Positions 47,711-54,874 of a DNA stretch of 64,000 bases are shown here, piece after piece. The position numbers and the translations under genes were made by a program. The notes beneath the pieces were generated by a model. The model saw only the letters and a list, made by a program, of their open reading frames with translations. It had not been told where the DNA came from and ran no database searches. Source of the stretch: Paracoccaceae bacterium. GTDB taxonomy: Bacteria; Pseudomonadota; Alphaproteobacteria; Rhodobacterales; Rhodobacteraceae. Positions within the stretch are counted from its first letter, which is position 1, and every line of letters starts with the position of its first letter. The stretch lies in the NCBI GenBank assembly GCA_006226775.1, contig SBGD01000060.1, positions 124,001 to 188,000 of the forward strand, read 5' to 3'.

Positions 47711-48000
47711 CACGCGCCGCCCAGATCGTCCCTGAGGTCCGCCACTTCGGTCAGCCGGACTGCAAGCTGGCCCGGCATGTCCTCGCCCGCCTCCATCAAT
47801 TCCCCGCGCGCGATCAGCCGCGTGCCGACGTAAAGCTCGACCGGGTCGTCGACGCACCTGTCGAGGGGCAGCACCGATTCCGGCCCGAGTTGCAGCAGAT
47901 CGCGCACCGTGGGGCGTGCCTTGCCGACCGAAATCGTGATCTCGATCGGCACCGACTTGAACGGGCTGGTTGCCGTGTCAAAGGGTTTGGTTTCGCTCAT
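47710..48000 (-). CDS. fliN: Flagellar switch protein FliN
   Basis: The 96-residue protein from ATG 48000 contains the SpoA domain: VPIEITISVGKARPTVRDLLQLGPESVLPLDRCVDDPVELYVGTRLIARGELM. It is short, with almost no N-terminal extension before the domain, and ends LRDDLGGA. FliN forms the bottom of the C-ring with FliM and also docks FliH. It overlaps fliH by 23 bases and fliP by 1 base. fliM and fliG are not in the window. Confidence 0.9.
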   Translation of the reverse strand: MSETKPFDTATSPFKSVPIEITISVGKARPTVRDLLQLGPESVLPLDRCVDDPVELYVGTRLIARGELMEAGEDMPGQLAVRLTEVADLRDDLGGA

Positions 48001-48595
48001 TTGGCTCTTCCTTCTGAAGATCATGCGTGAATGCGTCCAGCGCCGCCGAGATCTCGGCAATGATCTCGTCGAGATTGATCTCGACCTCGCGGTCCGGAAG
48101 CGACAGCTGGGCCTGGCCCTCGGCCAACCTGGCATCGCCGCGGACCGAGACCGGAAAGGACTCTTCGCGTTTGACCAGGGATTCGACCATGTCGACCACG
48201 CCGGGATTGACCAGGATATGCGCCTCGCTGGACAGGTTGCCGGTCGCGGCGCGCTGCAATTCCTCGATGATGCGCGGGCCGATCACGCGACCCATGGTGC
48301 GGGGCAGCAGCTTGTCGACGATTTCCTTGAGCAGGGGCCGCAGATCGCGAAACAGGTGAGTATAGGCCTCGTTATAGGTAAAGGACATGTCCAGCAGGTT
48401 CTGGGCCAGGTCCGAGGTGATCCGCAGCTTTTCCTTGGTATGGGCCGCGACCGCGTCATCCCAACCCGCCTGGTAGCCTTCCTCGAAGGCGGCGAGGCGG
48501 CGGGTTTCAAGCTCTTCCTCGTCGGGGACGGGCACGGTCGACAGGGCCTGTGGCCGCGGACCGCCGAAATCCTCCAGCAGGTGCAGGATCGACAT
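47978..48595 (-). CDS. fliH: Flagellar assembly protein FliH-like
   Basis: The 205-residue protein begins MSILHLLEDFGGPRPQAL and has a helical region EEELETRRLAAFEEGYQAGWDDAVAAHTKEKLRITSDLAQNLLDMSFTYNE typical of the FliH stalk. The C-terminal domain includes GPRIIEELQRAATGNLSSEAHILVNPGVVDMVESLV. FliH binds and holds back the export ATPase FliI, whose gene starts at 63942. Placement between fliF and fliN supports the call, since direct sequence similarity across FliH proteins is weak. Confidence 0.78.
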   Translation of the reverse strand: MSILHLLEDFGGPRPQALSTVPVPDEEELETRRLAAFEEGYQAGWDDAVAAHTKEKLRITSDLAQNLLDMSFTYNEAYTHLFRDLRPLLKEIVDKLLPRTMGRVIGPRIIEELQRAATGNLSSEAHILVNPGVVDMVESLVKREESFPVSVRGDARLAEGQAQLSLPDREVEINLDEIIAEISAALDAFTHDLQKEEPNERNQTL

Positions 48596-50232
48596 CAGAC
48601 CTTCTCCCCGGTGTCATCCAGCCATCCGCGCAGGATCTCGACGGTTTCTTCCTGCCGTTCGCCGATCAGGGCGCGCAACCGTTCCACCGGATCGGCCGGC
48701 GGCGGCGCCAGAGGCTCAAGATCGAAGGGATCGGAGGTGCCCATGGCGCGCGGGTTCAGCGGAACGAACCCGCCTTCGCCGTCGTCGATCTCGCCGTCCA
48801 GGGGCGCGAAATCCTCGGTGTCGGAGAGCGGCGCCGTCCTGTCGGAGCGCGCATCCGGGCCACCAGGCGGCAGGGCGAGCATGTCCGACGTGCCGGGGTT
48901 GCTGAGGATCGGGCGGACGACGAACAGGCCGAGGATCAGCGCGACAATCGCCAGGATCGCCATCTGGATCAGCGTGCCGAGATTGATCGGCAGTTGCGAC
49001 AGCATCCCGGGCGCGGCGGCGGTGCCGGCCTCGGCAATGGGCTCGAAGGCCATCGAGCGGATGGTGATCACGTCGCCCCGCGCCTCGTCGAAGCCGACGG
49101 CCGAGGCCACGAGTTCGCGGAGCGCCTCGATCTCGGAGTCGGGCAGGGCGGTGAAGACCTCGTTGCCATTGGCGTCGATCTCGCGCGTGCCATTGACCAG
49201 CACGGCCACGGTCTGGCGCTTGATGGCGCCGGGGCCGCGGACCAGTTCGCGTTCGGTCTGCGACACCTCGTAATTCACCCGCTCGCGGCTTTCGCTGCCC
49301 TGCGACTGCGATTCGCCGCCGCCCGCGGCATCGCCGGCGGGCAGGTTCGAGGCCACGGTCACATCGCCGCCGCCCGCCTCCTGCGCGGTGTTGGAGCGTT
49401 CCTCGGTATCGGTCGAAATGGCGACGCGGCTTTCCGGGTCGATGCGCTTTTCGCGGATCGATTCGCTGGTCGTCACGGTATCGACGCTGACCTCGACCAC
49501 CGCATTTCCGAAACCGACACGCGCCTCGACCAGCCGGGTCACCGCCTCGCGCAGCGCCGCAGAGCGTTCGTCTCCGACCGAGGCGGGCGCATCTTCCTCG
49601 GCGGCCGAGATCAGCCCGCCGGCGCTGTCGATCACCGCGACGTTTTCCGGCGACAGCCCGGGAACGGCCGAAGAGACAAGGTATTTCAAGGACTTCGCCT
49701 GCTGCGCCGTCATCCCCGATCCGGAGGTGGTGACAAAGACCGAGGCCGAGCCGTCCGAATCGCGGCGGAACGGGTTGGTCGAGGCATTGGCGATATGCAC
49801 CCGCGCCGCCGAAACCCCCGTGCCCGACAGGATGGTGCGCGCAAGCTCGCCTTCCTTGGCGCGCCAGTAGGCGGCGTCGAACATCTGCGACGTGGTGCCG
49901 AATCCGCTCAGGGAATCGAGCAGCTCATAGCCCTTGGTGGAATTGGCCGGCAGCCCTTCGCTGGCCAGTGTCAGGCGCAATTCGTCGCGGACGTCGGTGG
50001 GCACGAAGATCGAGCCGCCGCGAATCTCGTACTGCGTGCCGCGCTGTTCCAGCGACCGCACCACATCCCCGGCGGCGCCGTTTTCAAGCCCGGCGTAGAG
50101 CAGGGCCATGTTCGGCGTCGCGGCCATCCGGCTGAGAAAGAACACGGCGACAAACATCCCCAGGCCGGCCACGATGGCGCCGATCTTCTTTCTCGTACTC
50201 AGTCCTGCCCAGGTTCTGGCAATCTGCTCCAC
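48595..50232 (-). CDS. fliF: Flagellar MS-ring protein FliF
   Basis: 545 residues from GTG 50232, placed 6 bases after GGAGG. A GTG at 50262 would add 10 residues. TM1 is near 18-38 (GAIVAGLGMFVAVFFLSRM). The ring-building domain has YELLDSLSGFGTTSQMFDAAYWRAKEGELARTI and the FliF-type ARVHIA segment. TM2 is near 437-457 (LIQMAILAIVALILGLFVV). The cytoplasmic tail ends with ERLRALIGERQEETVEILRGWLDD, the FliG-binding segment. Promoter region is shared with the divergent fliL. Confidence 0.95.
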   Translation of the reverse strand: MEQIARTWAGLSTRKKIGAIVAGLGMFVAVFFLSRMAATPNMALLYAGLENGAAGDVVRSLEQRGTQYEIRGGSIFVPTDVRDELRLTLASEGLPANSTKGYELLDSLSGFGTTSQMFDAAYWRAKEGELARTILSGTGVSAARVHIANASTNPFRRDSDGSASVFVTTSGSGMTAQQAKSLKYLVSSAVPGLSPENVAVIDSAGGLISAAEEDAPASVGDERSAALREAVTRLVEARVGFGNAVVEVSVDTVTTSESIREKRIDPESRVAISTDTEERSNTAQEAGGGDVTVASNLPAGDAAGGGESQSQGSESRERVNYEVSQTERELVRGPGAIKRQTVAVLVNGTREIDANGNEVFTALPDSEIEALRELVASAVGFDEARGDVITIRSMAFEPIAEAGTAAAPGMLSQLPINLGTLIQMAILAIVALILGLFVVRPILSNPGTSDMLALPPGGPDARSDRTAPLSDTEDFAPLDGEIDDGEGGFVPLNPRAMGTSDPFDLEPLAPPPADPVERLRALIGERQEETVEILRGWLDDTGEKV

Positions 50233-50293
50233 GGCATCCTCCGTCGGGTCGGCGTTCTGCACGACGTCTGCCTAGGGTTTTGGACGATCAGCC

Positions 50294-50308
50294 TTAACAA
50301 TCGGTTAG
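50294..50308. promoter_or_regulatory. CtrA-box-like site between fliF and fliL
   Basis: TTAA-CAATCGG-TTAG fits TTAA-N7-TTAA with one mismatch, in the 120-base space between two divergent flagellar units. It lies about 45 bases upstream of fliL and 62 bases from fliF, so it could serve both. Confidence 0.45.
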
Positions 50309-50352
50309 TTCCTCTGCGGTTATAGACAGGGAAACCGAGAAAAAGGTGGCCC

Positions 50353-50874
50353 ATGGCAGAACGCGACGACACCGAAGACGAACCGGTCGGCAAGAAGAAG
50401 GCATCGAAACTGCCGCTGATCATCGGCCTTGTGCTGGCTCTGGCGGGCGGCGGCGGTGGCTTTTATGCCGTCCAGTCCGGGATGATTCTCGGCGCGGGCG
50501 GTGAGGATCACGCGGCGGCGCAGGGTGACGGCCATGCCGGGGACGTGGGCCAGGGGACGGCGATGGAGATGCCGGATGTGGCTTTCGTGCCGCTTGATCC
50601 GATGGTGATTTCGCTGCCGTCGAACAGCGGCGCGCGGCACCTTCGGTTCACCGCCCAGCTCGAGGTGCCCAGCGCCGCCGCGACCGAGGTCGAGCGGCTG
50701 AAACCGCGGGTGGTGGATGTCTTCAACTCCTACCTGCGCGCGGTCGAGGTGGCCGATCTGGAAAAGCCGACCGCGCTTTTGAAATACCGCTCTCACCTGC
50801 TTCGCCGGGCGCAGCTGGTTCTGGGCGACGAGCGGGTGAACAACCTGCTGGTGATGGAATTCGTGGTTAATTGA
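50353..50874 (+). CDS. fliL: Flagellar basal-body protein FliL (copy 1)
   Basis: The 173-residue protein has a charged N-terminus, one membrane span (about 21-41, PLIIGLVLALAGGGGGFYAV) and a periplasmic domain. This contains FVPLDPMVISLPSNSGARHLRFTAQLEV, KPRVVDVFNSYLRAVEVADLE and LLRRAQLVLGDERVNNLLVMEFVVN. FliL rings the stator and stabilises MotAB. It begins the unit fliL-(50886)-motE-motA-(52816)-flhA-fliR-flhB-fliJ-like. A second FliL-family gene is at 59307. Confidence 0.92.
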   Translation: MAERDDTEDEPVGKKKASKLPLIIGLVLALAGGGGGFYAVQSGMILGAGGEDHAAAQGDGHAGDVGQGTAMEMPDVAFVPLDPMVISLPSNSGARHLRFTAQLEVPSAAATEVERLKPRVVDVFNSYLRAVEVADLEKPTALLKYRSHLLRRAQLVLGDERVNNLLVMEFVVN

Positions 50875-50885
50875 CGGGGGACGAC

Positions 50886-51263
50886 ATGGTGGAAATGATC
50901 GCCGACATACTGCTTGTCGCCGGGGCGCTGGGCGCCGGAATGTACTGTTACGTGCTTGCCCGGCGGCTGAGCCGGTTCAACGACCTGGAAAACGGTGTCG
51001 GCGGCGCGGTGGCGGTGCTTTCGGCCCAGGTCGACGACCTCACGCGCACCCTGCAGGCGGCGCAAAAGGCGGCGCACGGGTCGAGCAAGTCGCTCGAGGA
51101 TCTGACCGATCGGGCCGAATCCGTCTCGCGCAAGCTCGAGTTGCTGGTGGCCTCGATGCACGACATCCAGGACGAGGATGCGCAGCCCGAGCCGCCCTCC
51201 CGGCCCGAGGGCACGCAGGCGCCGGTCTTCGCGCGCCATCCCCGTGAAGAGAGGAGGGCGTGA
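50886..51263 (+). CDS. Membrane-anchored coiled-coil protein of the flagellar operon, unknown
   Basis: 125 residues from ATG 50886, with GGGGGA at 50875-50881. A TTG at 50871 inside the fliL stop region is the alternative. A single membrane span (about 4-26, MIADILLVAGALGAGMYCYVLA) is followed by a predicted coiled coil (about 40-90, AVLSAQVDDLTRTLQAAQKAAHG...LEDLTDRAESVSRKLELLV) and a Pro-rich tail. Proteins of this shape at this place are common in Rhodobacterales flagellar loci (possibly DUF6468). No function is assigned. Translated between fliL and motE. Confidence 0.75.
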   Translation: MVEMIADILLVAGALGAGMYCYVLARRLSRFNDLENGVGGAVAVLSAQVDDLTRTLQAAQKAAHGSSKSLEDLTDRAESVSRKLELLVASMHDIQDEDAQPEPPSRPEGTQAPVFARHPREERRA

Positions 51264-51264
51264 C

Positions 51265-51888
51265 ATGGCCCGTCCTGCAACGCGGCCCAAGGCGCAACCG
51301 GCGCGCAGACGCCGGCGGCCGGGACGCGGCACCCTGACGGTGATCGCCCTGCTGCTGGTGGGGTCTGCGCTCTTGCGTCTGGGGCTGGAGGCCACCGAAG
51401 CCATCGCCCGCGAGGCCGAGCCCGGGACCATGCCGATCGCCGCACAGACCGAGGTGGCGCCGCAGCAATGTGTCACCGATCCCGATCTCCTGCCGCTGTT
51501 GCAGGCGATGGAAGAGCGCGAGGAGCGGATTCGCGAGCGCGAGGAACGGATGACCATGCGGATGCGGGCGCTGAAGGTGGCGGATGACCGGATCGAGCAG
51601 AAACTGGCGGAACTCAAGGCCTCGGAAGACGCCCTGCGCCGGACGATCGCGCTGGCCGACGAGGCGGCGGAATCCGACCTCGCGCGGCTGACCGCGGTCT
51701 ACGAGAACATGAAGCCCAAGGACGCCGCCGCGCTGTTCGAGACCATGGCCCCGGAATTCGCCGCAGGTTTTCTCGGCCGCATGCGTCCGGAAGCGGCCGC
51801 CGGCATCATGACCGGGCTGACCCCGGATGCCGCCTATACCATCAGCGTCGTGCTGGCCGGGCGGAATGCCGAGGTTCCGAAGGAATAA
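51265..51888 (+). CDS. motE: MotE-like flagellar motor protein
   Basis: 207 residues from ATG 51265, with GAGGAGG before it. An N-terminal basic segment and membrane span (about 23-43, TLTVIALLLVGSALLRLGLEA) are followed by a coiled coil (about 80-130, EEREERIREREERMTMRMRALK). The C-terminal MgtE-N-like segment is YENMKPKDAAALFETMAPEFAAGFLGRMRPEAAAGIMTGLTPDAAYTISVVLAGR. In Sinorhizobium, MotE is the chaperone of periplasmic MotC. No clear MotC homologue is recognised here, but an unknown secreted protein follows motA. Confidence 0.85.
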   Translation: MARPATRPKAQPARRRRRPGRGTLTVIALLLVGSALLRLGLEATEAIAREAEPGTMPIAAQTEVAPQQCVTDPDLLPLLQAMEEREERIREREERMTMRMRALKVADDRIEQKLAELKASEDALRRTIALADEAAESDLARLTAVYENMKPKDAAALFETMAPEFAAGFLGRMRPEAAAGIMTGLTPDAAYTISVVLAGRNAEVPKE

Positions 51889-51949
51889 GCCAACGGTTTC
51901 TTTAGGAATTCATGCGATTCCGGAAGCGTACAAATCAAGGGGGGCCCCG

Positions 51950-52819
51950 ATGATCGGATTCATTGGTATTGCGGTTGTCTTCGTCATGGTGTTCGGCGGC
52001 TACCTTCTGGCCGGCGGCAAGCTGGCGATCATCATGAAGTCGCTGCCGTTCGAGATGATCATCATCGGTGGCGCCGCGGTGGGTGCCTTCCTGATCTCGA
52101 ATGACGGCGCCGGGGCGAAACACACGATCAAGGACATCGGCAAGGTCTTCAAGGGCCCGAAATGGAAGCAGGAGGATTATCGCGACCTGCTGTGCCTGCT
52201 GTTCGAGTTGATCCGCATCGCCAAGCAGAACCCGGTGCAACTGGAAGAACATATCGAATCGCCCGCCGAATCGGCGATCTTTTCCAAGTATCCCAAGATC
52301 CAGGGCGACAAGGAATCGGTCGACCTGATCTGCGATACCCTGCGCGCGGCGACGATGAACTATGACGATCCGCACCAGGTCGAGGAGGTGCTGGAAAAGC
52401 GGATGGAAGCCTCGCTGCATCACAAGATGCACTCCAGCCACGCCTTGCAGACCATTGCCGACGGGCTGCCCGCGCTGGGCATCGTCGCGGCGGTTCTCGG
52501 GGTGATCAAGACCATGGGTTCGATCGATCAGCCGCCCGAGGTGCTGGGCAAGATGATCGGCGGCGCGCTGGTCGGGACCTTCCTCGGCGTGTTTCTGGCC
52601 TATGGGCTGGTCGGCCCCTTCGCCGCCCGGGTCAAGACCGTGGTCGAGGATGATTCGCATTTCCACCAGCTGATCCGCGAGGTCCTGGTCGCCAACCTGC
52701 ATGCCCACCCGACCAATATCTGCATCGAGGTCGGGCGGCAGAACACGCCATCGCATATCCGCCCCGATTTCAACGATCTCGAAGAGGCTCTCAAGGCCCT
52801 GAAACAGGACGCCGCATGA
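51950..52819 (+). CDS. motA: Flagellar motor stator protein MotA
   Basis: 289 residues from ATG 51950, with AAGGGGGG ahead. Four membrane spans are apparent (about 3-22, 33-50, and the pair near 165-215). PPEVLGKMIGGALVGTFLGVFLAYGLVGPFA holds the conserved Pro in the ion pathway, and GLPALGIVAAVLGVIKTMGSIDQPP is typical. The cytoplasmic loop carries the Arg/Glu region contacting FliG. It is separated from motB by 11 kb. The 3' end overlaps the next gene by 4 bases. Confidence 0.96.
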   Translation: MIGFIGIAVVFVMVFGGYLLAGGKLAIIMKSLPFEMIIIGGAAVGAFLISNDGAGAKHTIKDIGKVFKGPKWKQEDYRDLLCLLFELIRIAKQNPVQLEEHIESPAESAIFSKYPKIQGDKESVDLICDTLRAATMNYDDPHQVEEVLEKRMEASLHHKMHSSHALQTIADGLPALGIVAAVLGVIKTMGSIDQPPEVLGKMIGGALVGTFLGVFLAYGLVGPFAARVKTVVEDDSHFHQLIREVLVANLHAHPTNICIEVGRQNTPSHIRPDFNDLEEALKALKQDAA

Positions 52820-54828
52820 GTCGGGTCCTCCTCATCCTGACGCTGATCTGCTCTGCCGGGCTTGCCCGGGCGGAGACGATCACCTTGCGGTCCGGGGACC
52901 ACGCGGATTTCGCCCGGCTGGTGGCCTTTCTGCCGGTCAAGCCGAAATGGACGGTCGAACAGAAGGGCCGCCGCGTCGAGGTCGAGATCATCGGTCGGAA
53001 AAGCCACGAATTCGACACGAGTTCGGTCTTCGACCGCATCCCGAGGACGCGCATTGCCGCGGTCTCCCAGGCCGGAGCCAACCGGTTGACGATCGATCTG
53101 GCCTGCGACTGCACGGTGTCGTCGTTCTTTCAGGCGCCCCGGATGCTGGTGATCGACGTCACCGATGCCGAACCTGCCGAGACCGTCATGACCGAAGCGC
53201 CCCCGGAGATGCGCGAGGCGTTTCGCGACCAGTTGATCAAACGGCAGTCCTATTCCACCTCCAGCCTCTCGCAGTTTGCGGAGGCCCTGGCGCAGCAAAC
53301 CACCCGCGAGGTTCTCGAGATCGGCACCGGGGACGGCGCAGGCCGGCCGAAGGACAGCCGAACCGCCGGTTTGCGCAATCTCGACCTGCCCAATATCGCG
53401 CTGCCGGGCGGGGCAGGGGCGCGGTCCGGCGCGTCATCGGCGCGGGATACCAATTGCGACATGCTGGCAAAGGACCCGCTCGGGCGGTTTTCCGAGCCCG
53501 GCGATTTTGCCGCTCAGAAGGCCGGGATCACCGCGAAACTCTATACTGAGGGGCTGGATCTGGACGCCGGCGCCGCGATCGACCTGGCACAACTCTACCT
53601 GTCCCGGGGTCTGGGCGCGGAAGCGCGGCAGATCCTGGACATGACGGGCCGGGATGCCGGCGGCGCCGCCTTTCTCGCCGATATTGCGGCGGTGATCGAG
53701 GAGCGGGAGGATGTCCCTCGCGACCGGCTTGAGGCCTTTGCTCATTGCGCGCCGGGCAATGCCCTCTGGCCTGTCCTTGCGGGCGCGCAGGCGCGGATGG
53801 CTGACGAAACCGGCTGGCAGGTGGCCCGCGCGGCCGAGGCCTTGCCGCGCGATCTTCTGCGGATCATTGCGCCGCGCCTGATTGCCAATCTGGTTGCCTC
53901 GGGCCAGCCGGATCCGGCCAGCCTGGTGGACAAGATCCTCGACCGCAGCGGCGGAACCGCCGGCAAATCGATGGCGGACGTGCTGCTGGCCACGGACGAG
54001 AGCGAGCAGGAGGTCATCCTGGACGAGATCTCGCAATCCAATACCGCCGAGGCAGCCACGGCAAGCGCCATGCTGGTCGACCGCCACGTGCAGGCCGGCA
54101 AGACGGTTCCGGAACCGCTGTCGGACCTGGTGGCCAGCCAGGCCGAAGAACAGCGGCACGGCGACCCCTCGGGGATGCTGCGCAAGGCCGAGGCATTCTC
54201 GCTTATCTCGCGCGGTGAATTCGAGACGGCGCTGGGCATTCTCAAAAGCGGCGCCCTCGGCACCAGCGAACAGCAGGCCACCATCGCGCAGTTCTTTGCC
54301 GAACTGTCGCGCAAGGGCGATACGGTGACCTTCCTCAAGATCGCCCTGTCCGAAACCGGTCTCGCGCTCACTGCGCCGCCCGAGGTGCGCCAGGCCGTGG
54401 CCGCCCGGCTGTATGAGAACAATTTCCTTGCCGCCGCGTCGGCGCTGTTGGATATCGGCGAACCGCTTGATCCGGCGCTGCTGACCCAGGCCCTGGTCGC
54501 GCGGCTCTTCGGCGAAGTCGGTATCCCCGACGACATGCTCTTCGCAGATGCCGATGTCGGCCCGGAAGCGGATGAAGCCCGCTATCACGCGCTCTTGTCT
54601 GCCGGCCGTCTGGTGGAAGCCCGGCAGGTCGGACTGGGGCTCGGCATGGCGGACCCGGTCGCGCCCTTGCTTGCGCCGGAGTCCGGCACCCCGTCGGAGG
54701 GCGACGCCGATCCCGATCCTGACAGATTGACCCTGGCCGGGGCCAATGCCCTGACCGAGAGCACCTCCGATCTGGCGCAGGCCGTGGCCGAGATGCTTGG
54801 TGATCCCGCGCTGAGGCTTGATCCATGA
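52816..54828 (+). CDS. Secreted protein of the motA operon, unknown (AMIN-like N-domain, helical repeats)
   Basis: The 670-residue protein has a signal peptide (MSRVLLILTLICSAGLARA). The first mature domain (about 20-118) has KPKWTVEQKGRRVEVEIIG, SSVFDRIPRTRIAAVSQAGANRLTIDLACDCTVSSFFQAPRMLVIDV. This resembles an AMIN/FimV-type cell-wall domain by pattern only. The rest (about 225-650) is Ala/Leu-rich with helical repeats like TPR (YLSRGLGAEARQILDM, GEFETALGILKSG, GRLVEARQVGLGLGM). It lies between motA and flhA with a 4-base overlap. It could be a MotC-like periplasmic motor protein. I do not recognise the family. Confidence 0.6.
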   Translation: MSRVLLILTLICSAGLARAETITLRSGDHADFARLVAFLPVKPKWTVEQKGRRVEVEIIGRKSHEFDTSSVFDRIPRTRIAAVSQAGANRLTIDLACDCTVSSFFQAPRMLVIDVTDAEPAETVMTEAPPEMREAFRDQLIKRQSYSTSSLSQFAEALAQQTTREVLEIGTGDGAGRPKDSRTAGLRNLDLPNIALPGGAGARSGASSARDTNCDMLAKDPLGRFSEPGDFAAQKAGITAKLYTEGLDLDAGAAIDLAQLYLSRGLGAEARQILDMTGRDAGGAAFLADIAAVIEEREDVPRDRLEAFAHCAPGNALWPVLAGAQARMADETGWQVARAAEALPRDLLRIIAPRLIANLVASGQPDPASLVDKILDRSGGTAGKSMADVLLATDESEQEVILDEISQSNTAEAATASAMLVDRHVQAGKTVPEPLSDLVASQAEEQRHGDPSGMLRKAEAFSLISRGEFETALGILKSGALGTSEQQATIAQFFAELSRKGDTVTFLKIALSETGLALTAPPEVRQAVAARLYENNFLAAASALLDIGEPLDPALLTQALVARLFGEVGIPDDMLFADADVGPEADEARYHALLSAGRLVEARQVGLGLGMADPVAPLLAPESGTPSEGDADPDPDRLTLAGANALTESTSDLAQAVAEMLGDPALRLDP

Positions 54829-54874
54829 CCGGTCCGGCGATCGAAAGCCCCAGACAGCCAGGAGTGGAGTGACC

